Shown here: piece by piece, positions 1 to 7,228 of the stretch
How positions within the stretch are numbered: the stretch's first letter is position 1
Layout: each line of letters begins with the position of its first letter
Origin: Falsiroseomonas sp044341625
GTDB lineage: Bacteria > Pseudomonadota > Alphaproteobacteria > Acetobacterales > Acetobacteraceae
Assembly (NCBI GenBank): GCA_044341625.1
Contig: JBIIRI010000021.1
Location: 1 to 29,122, forward strand
Reading direction: 5' to 3'
DNA length: 29,122 nt
Translations under genes and position numbers: made by a program
The notes under the pieces: model-generated
Told to the model about the DNA's origin: nothing
The model's input: only the letters and a program-made list of their open reading frames with translations
The model's database searches: none

Positions 1-709
1 CCGCCGCCCCCGCCGCCCCCGCCGCCAGCAAAGCGCGGGCGCAGGCCTCGGCGGTGGCGCCCGATGTCATGACATCATCCACCAGCAGCACCCGCTTCCC
101 CGCGATCCGGGCGGCGCCGCCGCGCGCGACAGCGAAGGCGCCCTGCACCAGCGCGGCCCGTTCCGCCGCACCGCGATGTTCCAGCGCCGGGGTGCGGCGC
201 GTGCGGCGAAGCAGATCGGGCAGGAAGGGCCGCCCCGCCATGGCCGCCACCTGCCGCCCCAGCAGCGCCGCCTGGTTGTAGCGGCGCCCCAGCAGCCGCC
301 GCCAATGCAGCGGCACGGGCGTGACAAGGTCGGCGCGGGCAAGCAGCTCCGCCCCCGCGCGGGCCATGAGAGCGGCCAACGGGCTGGCGAAATCCGTGCG
401 GTCGGCGTGCTTGAAGGGCAGCAGCAGGCGCCGCGCGCCATCATCATAGCGCAGCGCAGCGCGGGCGGCGTCATAGGCGGGCGGCTGGGTTCGGCAGCCG
501 GGGCAGAGCCCATCCGCCCCCCCCTGCCCGGCATGCAGGAAGGGCACGCCGCAGGCCCGGCAGAAGGGCGGGGTCAGCAGATGCAGCCCCCGCCAGCACT
601 CCCCACACAGCGTGCCCTGCGCCTCCACCGGGCTGTCGCAGGTCAGGCAATGCGGCGGTAGCAGCGCATCGAGGACGACGGTGCCGAGGCGGCGGAACGT
701 CGTCCCCAT
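1..709 (-). CDS. comF: ComF family protein (phosphoribosyltransferase fold), 3' end cut by window
   Basis: ComF proteins combine an N-terminal zinc-ribbon region with a type I phosphoribosyltransferase domain; in competent bacteria ComF is needed for DNA uptake, and its reaction is not well defined. Seen here: four Cys-x-x-Cys pairs at about residues 21/24, 35/38, 50/53 and 69/72 (two zinc ribbons), then a basic segment with TPVPLHWRRLLGRRYNQA and the PRPP-binding motif VLLVDDVMTSGAT near residue 210. The ATG at 709 was chosen because it lies 7 bp after the stop of the rhodanese gene with a GAGG-like ribosome site between, and because the zinc ribbon starts soon after it. The last residues lie beyond the window start. 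It is the last visible gene of the dioxygenase-rhodanese-comF run. Family assignment is secure; a role in competence here is only inferred. Confidence 0.93.
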   Translation of the reverse strand, partial: MGTTFRRLGTVVLDALLPPHCLTCDSPVEAQGTLCGECWRGLHLLTPPFCRACGVPFLHAGQGGADGLCPGCRTQPPAYDAARAALRYDDGARRLLLPFKHADRTDFASPLAALMARAGAELLARADLVTPVPLHWRRLLGRRYNQAALLGRQVAAMAGRPFLPDLLRRTRRTPALEHRGAAERAALVQGAFAVARGGAARIAGKRVLLVDDVMTSGATAEACARALLAAGAAGAA

Positions 710-716
710 CGCGCCC

Positions 717-2288
717 TCACCAGGCGCCGAAGCGGGCGTCGCCGTCGCGCGCGATCTGCTCGACCAGCTCGACCTCCCACGACAGATAGGCCTGCATCGC
801 CGCCTCCACCCCATGGTTGCGTTCATAGGGGCGAAGATAGGCGTCCACGCAGGCCTCGTCGGGCGGTTCGGTGCGGTCGGCGGCCAAGGGGAAGCCCGCC
901 GCCTTCCAGGCCTGGGTACCGCCTTCGAGGACCACGACCGGGGCTGCGACCAGCGCGCGGAGTTCCTCCACCGCCAGCGCGGCCAGCGCCGGGTCGGGCG
1001 CGGCGATGGCCACCAGGCGGCCCGCCGGCAGGCGCGACGCGACCTGATCCAGCCGCGTCCGCACGCCCCAGATGGCGCCCGGGATATGCCCGGCACGGAA
1101 GGCGACGGAACGGGCGAGGTCCACCACACAGGCGCTGCCCGCCGCCAGCCGCGCCGCCAGTTCCTCCGCCGCCACGCGCGGCGTCTCATCCGGCAGGGCG
1201 GGGCTCGAGGGGTGCTCCAACCCGCCACCGAGCCCGCCTTCCAGCACGAACACCTCCCAGCCGCCGAGCAGTCGCAGCCAGCCGGCCGTCATCGCCGCCC
1301 GCGTGCCAGTATCGTCGCAGAGCACGATGCGCGCATGGCGCACCGCCACCCAGGCGTCCGTCGTCTGCACCAACTGCCCGCCCGGCGCATGGCTGGCCCC
1401 CGGCAAGTGGCCGGCGGCGAATTCCGCCGCATCCCGCACATCGAACAAGTAGGTGCTGCGCGACGCATCCGCCCGCAGCGCCGCGAGCCCCGCCTCATCC
1501 AGCATCCGAACGCCCTGCGCGACGGCGAAGCGCCGGGCGCGGGCGGCGCTGTCCGCGGCATCGGGCGGCGTGCCATCCGGGTAGCGCGACGATTTGCCGT
1601 GCTCGCAGGCGAAGCCGGCCAATTCCCAGCCCATCGTCCCGTTCCGCAGCGCGACGACACGGTTGCCGATACCTGCCTGCCGAAGGCTTTCGGCCCCCAT
1701 GATCGATCGCGTGCGGCCGGCGCAATTCACCACCACCAGCGTCTCCGGCCGCGCGACCAGGGACGGCACGCGATAGGCCAGCTCGCCCCCCGGCACGCTG
1801 ATGGCGCCGGGGATCGACATGTTGCGGAACTCGGCCGGGGTGCGGCTGTCCACGACGATCATGTCGGCGCCGCTGGCCTGCAGGGCCGCCAGTTCCTCGG
1901 CGGCGATGGAGGGCGTGCCGTAATGGTGCTCAACCCATTCGCCGAAGGCTTTCGAGGGAACGTTGACGCCCGAGAAGACCTCGAACCCCGCAGTCGCCCA
2001 GGCGGGGACGCCGCCCTCCAGCACATGCACATCCGTGTAGCCGAGCCCGGACAGCACGGCGGCGAGGCGTTCGGCATGCCCCGCCCCGCCATCGGTGCAG
2101 ACCACGCGCACGCCACGGCGCGGCAGCAGGCGCGGGGCGCGGAGCTCGGCCTGGGACAGCGGGCAGGGCACGGCCCAGAACAGATGGGCGGCGCCGAATT
2201 CGCCTTCCTCCCGCGCATCGAGGATGGCGAGTTCCTGCCCGTCGCGCAGCCACGCTTTCAGCGTGGTCGGGGCAATCGCGGGGATCAT
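717..2288 (-). CDS. Four-repeat rhodanese-domain sulfurtransferase
   Basis: Rhodaneses carry persulfide sulfur on a catalytic cysteine and pass it to acceptors such as cyanide, thiols or proteins. This 523-residue cytoplasmic protein (no signal peptide) holds four rhodanese repeats at about 1-100, 125-230, 260-355 and 370-470, each with the typical DAR/DSR/DVR and GHIPGA segments. Active-site loops are CTDGGAG (Cys64), CAGRTRS (Cys189) and CDDTGTR (Cys324). The fourth repeat has IAAPDPA where the loop should be and lacks cysteine, so it is probably structural. The C-terminal 50 residues are not rhodanese. The start ATG overlaps the stop of the upstream dioxygenase gene by 4 bp (ATGA), so the two are almost certainly co-translated. 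This suggests handling of sulfane sulfur made from, or feeding into, thiol oxidation. The physiological donor and acceptor cannot be read from sequence. Confidence 0.93.
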   Translation of the reverse strand: MIPAIAPTTLKAWLRDGQELAILDAREEGEFGAAHLFWAVPCPLSQAELRAPRLLPRRGVRVVCTDGGAGHAERLAAVLSGLGYTDVHVLEGGVPAWATAGFEVFSGVNVPSKAFGEWVEHHYGTPSIAAEELAALQASGADMIVVDSRTPAEFRNMSIPGAISVPGGELAYRVPSLVARPETLVVVNCAGRTRSIMGAESLRQAGIGNRVVALRNGTMGWELAGFACEHGKSSRYPDGTPPDAADSAARARRFAVAQGVRMLDEAGLAALRADASRSTYLFDVRDAAEFAAGHLPGASHAPGGQLVQTTDAWVAVRHARIVLCDDTGTRAAMTAGWLRLLGGWEVFVLEGGLGGGLEHPSSPALPDETPRVAAEELAARLAAGSACVVDLARSVAFRAGHIPGAIWGVRTRLDQVASRLPAGRLVAIAAPDPALAALAVEELRALVAAPVVVLEGGTQAWKAAGFPLAADRTEPPDEACVDAYLRPYERNHGVEAAMQAYLSWEVELVEQIARDGDARFGAW

Positions 2289-2899
2289 CCTTTCGGCGCC
2301 AGGCTCGGCTTCATGAAGGCCTTGTTGTAGCCAGTGACCACGCCCGTCTCGTCGTCATAGCCCTTGCGGTGGTCCAGCACCTCCAGCGCCAGGCCGTACA
2401 TGTGCAGGTGGCGCGTCGGGCCGCTGCCGGTGGTGTGGATGGAGTGGATGTCCTCCGGCATCAGGCAAATCCCCCGCCCGGGCTCCACCATCACCTCCTC
2501 CCGCAGCCGCAGGTCGCAGCGGGCCGGGTCGGTGCCGTCATCGGTCCGCTCATAGACCTTGTTCAGCTCCTGCCCCTCCACCGCGACGACGACGGCCCAG
2601 GTGGTGTGGTCGTGTGGCTTGGTCGCGTTCCCCGGATTGAGCGCGTTCATGTAGAGCGCGAAGCGATGATCGGCGTCCTGTTGCAGGAAGTACCGGTTGC
2701 CGCCCTTCTCGCCAGGCGGCGGCGGCGGGAAATGGGCGGAGGGGAACAGATGCTCCTGCGCCGCCAGCGCCAGCAATTCGGCGCGGATCGCGTCCAGCGC
2801 CGGGCGGGTCACGCCCTGCGCGGCCTCGATGGCGCGGATGCGATCCACGGTGGAAGCGACCGCCGCCGCGCGGGCAGCCGAGACATCGGTGGCGTTCAT
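2285..2899 (-). CDS. Cysteine dioxygenase-type thiol dioxygenase (cupin)
   Basis: Members of this family use non-haem iron and O2 to oxidise a small thiol (cysteine or 3-mercaptopropionate) to its sulfinate. The 204-residue protein matches the family in length. Visible iron ligands are His96 and His98 in KPHDHTTW and probably His152 in MPEDIHSIH; the conserved Tyr of the active site would be Tyr168 in LHMYG. An Arg (Arg69) sits where cysteine dioxygenases bind the substrate carboxylate, but the local alignment has a one-residue shift, so substrate preference is open. The start at 2899 was chosen over longer upstream options because a strong GGAGGA site lies about 8 bp before it and the coding segment of the divergent methyltransferase begins just beyond. 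It is the first gene of the operon with the rhodanese gene (ATGA overlap). Confidence 0.9.
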   Translation of the reverse strand: MNATDVSAARAAAVASTVDRIRAIEAAQGVTRPALDAIRAELLALAAQEHLFPSAHFPPPPPGEKGGNRYFLQQDADHRFALYMNALNPGNATKPHDHTTWAVVVAVEGQELNKVYERTDDGTDPARCDLRLREEVMVEPGRGICLMPEDIHSIHTTGSGPTRHLHMYGLALEVLDHRKGYDDETGVVTGYNKAFMKPSLAPKG

Positions 2900-2914
2900 G
2901 GGGTGGCTCCTCCT

Positions 2915-2931
2915 GCCTTGTCGGGCAAGGC
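2915..2931. promoter_or_regulatory. Inverted repeat in the divergent dioxygenase/methyltransferase spacer
   Basis: GCCTTG and CAAGGC form a perfect 6-bp inverted repeat around TCGGG. It lies immediately 5' of the GGAGGA ribosome site of the dioxygenase gene, within the 76-bp spacer that must also hold the methyltransferase promoter. It could be an operator half-site pair or a leader hairpin; no regulator is identified in the window. Confidence 0.3.
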
Positions 2932-2975
2932 TACTCCCGCTTGTCGGCGGAGCGAAGCGGGCGCATCTGCCGGGC

Positions 2976-3860
2976 ATGGACCACATGCATGTCTTCGACC
3001 GGGCCCTGGTCCGGCTGAGGCGCGACCGGGCCGCGGCGCGCATCCACGCCGTCGCGCCGATCCTGGAGGATTGCGCCGACCGGCTGCTCGACCGGCTGGA
3101 CGACACGACCCGGCGTTTTCGCCGCGCGCTCGACCTGGGCGGGCGGGGGGTGGTGGCGCCGAGGCTGGCCGCGCGGGGCATTCCCTTCGTGGTCTCGGCC
3201 GACCTGTCGCCAGCCATGGCGACCAGGGCGGGGGGCCTGCCGGTGGCGGCGGATGAGGAAGTCCTGCCCTTTGCGCCCGAAAGCTTCGACCTGGTGGTAG
3301 CCAGCCTGTCGCTCCACTGGATCAACGACCTGCCCGGCGCGCTGATCCAGATCCGCCGGGCCCTGGCGCCGGACGGGCTGTTTCTGGCCTCCATCCCCGG
3401 CCTCGGCACCCTCCAGACGCTGCGGGAGGCGCTGGCGGAGGCCGAGGCCAGCCTGCGCGGCGGGCTTTCGCCCCGCGTCTCGCCCTTCCCGGAATTGCGG
3501 GATGCGGCCGGGCTGCTGCAGCGCGCCGGCTTCGCCCTGCCGGTCGCGGATATCGAGGATGTGGCGATCGCCTGGCGCAGCGCGCTCGGCCTGTTCGCCG
3601 ATCTGCGCGCGGCGGGGGAAGGCAATGCGGTGCTCGCCGCCGACCGGCGCATCCCGCCCCGCGCCCTGTTCCCGATGGCCGCCGCGCGGCTGCCGGCGGG
3701 GGAAGAGGGCATCGCGCCGGGTCTGCGGCTGATCATGCTGACCGGCTGGGCGCCGCATGACAGCCAGCAGAAGCCGGCCCGGCCGGGCAGCGCCACCCAC
3801 CGGCTGGCCGACGCGCTCGGGACGGTGGAGCGGAAGGCGGGAGAGAAGCCGGGCCACTGA
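2976..3860 (+). CDS. SAM-dependent methyltransferase, BioC/NDUFAF5-like
   Basis: This 294-residue class I methyltransferase begins with the MDHMHVFDRALVRLRRDRAA type of N-terminus seen in alphaproteobacterial homologues of mitochondrial NDUFAF5, a complex I assembly factor related to BioC. The SAM-binding motif I is LDLGGRG (residues 52-58), the acidic strand-2 end is ADLS (75-78), and the later SLSLHWINDLPGAL segment is the family hallmark of the BioC/NDUFAF5 group. No signal peptide. The ATG at 2976 was preferred because conserved sequence starts there and the frame upstream runs into the divergent gene's leader. In many alphaproteobacteria this gene lies next to comF; here the two are separated by the dioxygenase and rhodanese genes. 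The fold and SAM use are clear, the substrate is not. Confidence 0.9.
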   Translation: MDHMHVFDRALVRLRRDRAAARIHAVAPILEDCADRLLDRLDDTTRRFRRALDLGGRGVVAPRLAARGIPFVVSADLSPAMATRAGGLPVAADEEVLPFAPESFDLVVASLSLHWINDLPGALIQIRRALAPDGLFLASIPGLGTLQTLREALAEAEASLRGGLSPRVSPFPELRDAAGLLQRAGFALPVADIEDVAIAWRSALGLFADLRAAGEGNAVLAADRRIPPRALFPMAAARLPAGEEGIAPGLRLIMLTGWAPHDSQQKPARPGSATHRLADALGTVERKAGEKPGH

Positions 3861-3971
3861 CCCGCCCCATACCCCGCCCAGGCAGATCATCGGCCTTGCC
3901 TTGCAACCCGCGCCCCCCGCGCGCATCTTCCGGGCTTCCCCCAGGCGCCACCGACGGATATCCAACTCCCC

Positions 3972-4778
3972 ATGGAGCAACAGGGCGGCGAATCCCGCCG
4001 CATCACCATCCACACCCCCGAGGATTTCGAGGGGATGCGCCGCGCGGGCCGCCTGGCCGCCGAGACGCTCGACATGATCACCCCGCATGTGAAGCCGGGG
4101 ATCACGACCGAGCAGATCGACCGCATCATCCACGACTTCACCCTGGCGAACCACGCGATCCCGGCGACGCTGGGCTACCGGGGCTACACGAAGTCGTCCT
4201 GCACCTCGATCAACCATGTGGTCTGCCACGGCATTCCGGGCGAACGGGTGCTGGCGGATGGCGACATCATCAACATCGACGTCACCGTCATCCTCGATGG
4301 CTGGCACGGCGACACCAGCCGGATGTACGCGGTCGGCAATGCGTCCACCAAGGCGCGGTTGCTGATGGATGTGACCTATGAATCGATGATGCGCGGCATC
4401 GCGGCGATCCGCCCCGGCGCGACGCTCGGCGATATCGGCCACGCCATCCAGGCTTTTGTCGAGAAGCACCGCTTCTCCGTCGTGCGGGATTTCTGCGGCC
4501 ACGGCATCGGGCGGCGCTTCCACGAACCGCCGAATGTGCTGCATTTCGGCCGCCCCGGCGAAGGGCCCGTCCTCAAGCCCGGCATGTTCTTCACCGTGGA
4601 GCCGATGGTGAATGCCGGCCGGCCGGAGGTGAAGGTCCTGGACGATGGCTGGACCGCCGTGACGCGGGACCGATCCCTCTCGGCGCAGTTCGAGCACATG
4701 GTCGGCGTGACCGAGGATGGGGTGGAGATCTTCACCATCTCCCCCACCGGCCTGCACCGCCCGCCCTATGGCGGCTGA
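3972..4778 (+). CDS. map: Type I methionine aminopeptidase
   Basis: Removes the initiator methionine from nascent proteins when the second residue is small; it works in the cytosol near the ribosome exit. At 268 residues it has normal type I length. All five metal ligands are present: Asp103 (INIDVTV), Asp114 (HGDTSRM), His177 (CGHGIG), Glu210 (FTVEPM) and Glu241 (QFEHM), plus the substrate-side His86 (VVCHGIPG). The start gives a short lead before the conserved ITIHTPEDFEGMRRAG; no strong ribosome site is seen upstream, so a nearby alternative is possible. A terminator-like hairpin with a T-run overlaps the 3' end, so it is probably not co-transcribed with radC. Confidence 0.97.
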   Translation: MEQQGGESRRITIHTPEDFEGMRRAGRLAAETLDMITPHVKPGITTEQIDRIIHDFTLANHAIPATLGYRGYTKSSCTSINHVVCHGIPGERVLADGDIINIDVTVILDGWHGDTSRMYAVGNASTKARLLMDVTYESMMRGIAAIRPGATLGDIGHAIQAFVEKHRFSVVRDFCGHGIGRRFHEPPNVLHFGRPGEGPVLKPGMFFTVEPMVNAGRPEVKVLDDGWTAVTRDRSLSAQFEHMVGVTEDGVEIFTISPTGLHRPPYGG

Positions 4779-4797
4779 CCCCAGGCGGGCAGTTTTT
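4759..4797 (+). terminator. Rho-independent terminator after map
   Basis: GCCCGCC (4759-4765) pairs perfectly with GGCGGGC (4784-4790) across an 18-nt loop, and the stem is followed at once by AG and five T (4793-4797). The left arm lies in the last codons of map. The long loop is unusual, but stem plus T-run is the best terminator in the window. Confidence 0.65.
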
Positions 4798-4838
4798 GCT
4801 CGTTAAGGTTGAATTTACACACGCAATGCGTGCAATCT
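4791..4838 (+). promoter_or_regulatory. AT-rich island with palindrome upstream of radC
   Basis: In otherwise about 70% GC DNA this stretch is distinctly AT-rich (for example GTTAAGGTTGAATTTACAC) and ends in a near-perfect palindrome CACGCA-A-TGCGTG (4820-4832). It lies 20-70 bp before the radC start, where promoter or operator elements would be expected. TTGAAT at 4809-4814 could be a -35 element, but no convincing -10 follows. No alphaproteobacterial LexA box (GTTC-N7-GTTC) is present. Confidence 0.35.
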
Positions 4839-4861
4839 GACCGCCCCGCAAGGCAGGCAGG

Positions 4862-5602
4862 ATGCGCCGCAGACCCCAACTCTCCGAGGCTTCGCCCGGC
4901 CTCTTCGCCGTGCCCCCGGCCGAGGAAGCCCGGCCCGGCCATCTCGGCCACCGCGACCGGGTGCGGGAGAGGCTGCTGACCCGGGGCGCCGAGGCGCTGG
5001 CCGATTACGAAATCCTGGAAGTCCTGCTGTTCGCCAACTACCCGCAGAAGGACACCAAGCCGATCGCCAAGGCGCTGATCGAGCGCTTCGGCAGCCTCGC
5101 CAGCGTGCTCGCCGCGGGGCCCGCGGAATTGCAGGAGGTCAAAAATGTCGGCCCCGGCGCCGCCGGCACCATCAAGGCCGCCCAGGCCGCCGCGCTGCAC
5201 ATGCTGCGCGCGGAAGTGAAGGACCAGCCGCTTCTCAACAACTGGGACCGGCTGACCGGCTACCTCCACGCCGCCATGGCGCGGGAGCCGATCGAGCAGT
5301 TCCGCGTGCTGTTCCTCGACACCCGCAACCGCCTGATCGCCGATGAGAAACAGGCGCGCGGCACGGTGAACCACACCCCCGTCTACCCCCGGGAAGTGGT
5401 GAAGCGATGCCTCGACCTCGGCGCTACCGCCATCATCCTGGTCCACAACCACCCGAGCGGCGACCCCACCCCGTCCCGCGCCGATATCGAGATGACGGCG
5501 GAGGTGAAGGCGGCCGCCGGCGCGCTCGGCATCGTGCTGCACGACCACCTTATCATCGGCAATGGCCGCCAATTGTCCTTCCGGCGCGAAGGGTTGCTGT
5601 AA
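4862..5602 (+). CDS. radC: RadC family JAB/MPN-domain protein
   Basis: RadC proteins join an N-terminal helix-hairpin-helix region to a C-terminal JAB1/MPN metalloprotease-like domain; the old DNA-repair label is doubtful and their activity is unsettled. The 246-residue product shows the helix-hairpin-helix around residues 75-105 (EVKNVGPGAAGTIKAA) and the complete JAMM zinc motif HNHPSGDPTPSRAD with His195, His197 and Asp208. The start ATG is the first in frame after the AT-rich island; a GGCAGG-like sequence precedes it. Preceded by map and followed after 57 bp by a secreted protease; map-radC adjacency is common in alphaproteobacteria. Family call is secure. Confidence 0.95.
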   Translation: MRRRPQLSEASPGLFAVPPAEEARPGHLGHRDRVRERLLTRGAEALADYEILEVLLFANYPQKDTKPIAKALIERFGSLASVLAAGPAELQEVKNVGPGAAGTIKAAQAAALHMLRAEVKDQPLLNNWDRLTGYLHAAMAREPIEQFRVLFLDTRNRLIADEKQARGTVNHTPVYPREVVKRCLDLGATAIILVHNHPSGDPTPSRADIEMTAEVKAAAGALGIVLHDHLIIGNGRQLSFRREGLL

Positions 5603-5632
5603 CGATCGACCCGGGCGCGATTGACCGGGGCG
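5603..5632 (+). repeat. Two tandem copies of a 15-bp sequence
   Basis: CGATCGACCCGGGCG (5603-5617) is followed directly by CGATTGACCGGGGCG (5618-5632), 13 of 15 bases identical. A weaker partial third copy (CGATCCCGG) starts at 5636. The repeats begin right after the radC stop and fill half of the spacer before the protease gene. Confidence 0.55.
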
Positions 5633-5659
5633 CGGCGATCCCGGCATGGTTGATGCCCG

Positions 5660-6484
5660 ATGCGCCGCCCCATGCTGTTCCTTGTCGTGCTGGCCGGCCT
5701 CGCCGGCGGAGCGCTGGCGTCGCCCGCGCTCGGCCAGGCCGCGCCCAGCGGCTTTCCCCCGCTGCCGACGCAGAAACCGCCGCCGCTGCCGGGCCAGGGC
5801 GCGGCCGCCCAGCCGGGCAAGCCCGGCGCGCCGCCGGCCGGATCCACCGGGCGCGTCCTGTCGACCGGCACCGGCTTCGTCGTCGCGGCGGGCCGCGCGC
5901 TGACCAACCACCATGTCATCGAGGATTGCCGCGGCGGCGTGCAGCTTCGCACCGCCGGCGGGCGCGACATGGCCGCGCGCGTCGTCGCCTCAGACCGCCA
6001 GCGCGACCTGGCGCTGCTCGAAGTGCCGGCGGAAGCCGGCCCGCCGCTGCCCTTCCGGCGCGAAGGCAGCCATGTCCGGCGCGGGGAAGGCGTGGTGACC
6101 TATGGCTTCCCGCTCTCGGGCATCCTGTCCTCCGGCCCGACGCTGACGACGGGCGACATCTCGGCGCTGGCCGGGCTAGGCGACGATGCCAGCCAATTCC
6201 AGATCAGCGCGCCGGTACAGCCGGGCAATTCGGGGGGACCGCTGCTCGACATGAGCGGCAATGTGGTGGGCGTGATCGTGTCCAAGCTGAACGCGCAGCG
6301 CGTGGCGCGACAGACCGGCGACATCCCGCAGAATGTGAACTTCGCGGTGAAGGGCGCGGAAGCGGTGGCTTTCCTGCGCCGCAACGGCGTGTCGCCGCGC
6401 TTCGGCGACAGCGCCACGCGCTCCGCCCCCGAGGTGGGGGAGATCGCGCATCCCTCCACCCTGTTCCTGCGCTGCCTGGGGTAG
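5660..6484 (+). CDS. Exported trypsin-like serine protease without PDZ domain
   Basis: An S1C/HtrA-like protease of 274 residues. A signal peptide occupies about residues 1-25 (MRRPMLFLVVLAG..., cleavage after ALGQA likely), followed by a Pro/Gly/Ala-rich linker (residues 27-63). The protease domain then carries the triad His85 (LTNHHVIE), Asp116 (RDLALLE) and Ser191 (GNSGGPLL). The chain ends about 80 residues after the catalytic serine, so there is no PDZ domain, unlike DegP/DegQ. It should act in the periplasm or outside the cell; substrates are unknown. The start was chosen because the signal peptide begins at it. It converges with the downstream hydrolase gene, with a hairpin spanning its stop codon. 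Confidence 0.9.
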   Translation: MRRPMLFLVVLAGLAGGALASPALGQAAPSGFPPLPTQKPPPLPGQGAAAQPGKPGAPPAGSTGRVLSTGTGFVVAAGRALTNHHVIEDCRGGVQLRTAGGRDMAARVVASDRQRDLALLEVPAEAGPPLPFRREGSHVRRGEGVVTYGFPLSGILSSGPTLTTGDISALAGLGDDASQFQISAPVQPGNSGGPLLDMSGNVVGVIVSKLNAQRVARQTGDIPQNVNFAVKGAEAVAFLRRNGVSPRFGDSATRSAPEVGEIAHPSTLFLRCLG

Positions 6485-6496
6485 AAGCCTACCCCA
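6477..6496. terminator. Hairpin between convergent protease and hydrolase genes
   Basis: TGGGGTAG (6477-6484, including the protease stop codon) pairs perfectly with CTACCCCA (6489-6496) across the tetraloop AAGC. No T-run follows, so termination would be Rho-assisted or weak. A second stem, CCACGCGC (6494-6501) with GCGCGTGG (6514-6521), shares bases with the first and would be mutually exclusive with it. Confidence 0.5.
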
Positions 6497-6508
6497 CGCG
6501 CGCGGCGT

Positions 6509-7228
6509 TCAAGGCGCGTGGCTGTCGCTGGTCTCCAGCCATTCCCTCAGCAGGAGGGTCACCGCGTCCGGCGTCTCCATCGGCGGCAGGTGGCCCGCGC
6601 CGGGGATTCGGGCCAGCCGCGCGCCGGGGATGCCGGCGGCCATCTCCTCCGCCAGATGGGGCGGGGTCAGCGCATCTTCCTCTCCCACCCCGACCAGAGT
6701 GGGCACGGCGATGGCGGCCAGGTTTGGGCGGCTGTCCGGGCGGTGCATGATCGCGCGCTGCTGGCGATGAAAGGCGGGCCGGCCCACTCGTTCGGCCATC
6801 GCCATCACCTCCGCGCCGAGCGGCCCGGCGACATGGGCGGGCGCGAGCAGCTGCGGCAGCAGCCGGGGCGTGACGCCACGGAACATCCCGCTTTCCGACA
6901 GCGACAGCAGCCCGCGCCGCCGCCGCGTCTGCTCCGGCGTGTCGGGGCGGGCGGAGGTGTCGAACAGCGCGAGCCGCGCCACCCGCCCAGGCGCGCGGCG
7001 CATGATCTCGAAGGCCACATAGCCACCCATGGACAGGCCGCAAACCGAAAGCCGCGCCTCCGCCGGCAGGGCGCGCAAGGTGCGCTCCGCCATCGCGCCC
7101 AGGCTGTCGTCATGGGTCAGGTCGGCGACGACGCAGCGCGTGCCGGCCAGGGCTTCCACCTGGTCGCGCCAAAGCCGCCCGTCGCAGAGCAGGCCGGGGA
7201 GGAACAGCAGCACATCCGTCTCTCGCAT
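6509..7228 (-). CDS. Alpha/beta hydrolase
   Basis: A 239-residue cytosolic alpha/beta-hydrolase-fold protein. The start MRETDVLLFLPGLLCDGRLW leads straight into the first strand and oxyanion segment (LPGLLCDG). The nucleophile is Ser66 in GLSMGG, the acid is probably Asp in GEEDALTPP, and the base is His in GAGHLPPME. The ATG at 7228 is preferred to a TTG 36 bp upstream because it has an AGGGTGA-like ribosome site and conserved sequence starts there. It is transcribed alone, divergent from the DEAD-box gene and convergent with the protease. Fold and triad are clear. The substrate (ester, lactone or haloalkane) is not predictable, although the small cap resembles esterases of the 3-oxoadipate enol-lactonase type. 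Confidence 0.9.
   Translation of the reverse strand: MRETDVLLFLPGLLCDGRLWRDQVEALAGTRCVVADLTHDDSLGAMAERTLRALPAEARLSVCGLSMGGYVAFEIMRRAPGRVARLALFDTSARPDTPEQTRRRRGLLSLSESGMFRGVTPRLLPQLLAPAHVAGPLGAEVMAMAERVGRPAFHRQQRAIMHRPDSRPNLAAIAVPTLVGVGEEDALTPPHLAEEMAAGIPGARLARIPGAGHLPPMETPDAVTLLLREWLETSDSHAP

Noticed and set aside
612..2330. Long open frame on the plus strand opposite the rhodanese gene
   Set aside because: Arg/His/Gly/Pro-rich translation with no motif; typical antisense frame of a high-GC gene. The minus strand encodes clear rhodanese repeats.
2931..4757. 608-codon minus-strand open frame opposite the methyltransferase and map genes
   Set aside because: Spans two unrelated well-supported genes in antisense and has no recognisable domain.
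4800..4840. Possible LexA (SOS) box upstream of radC
   Set aside because: Neither GTTC-N7-GTTC nor GAAC-N7-GAAC is present; the GTTAAGGTTGAA stretch does not fit.
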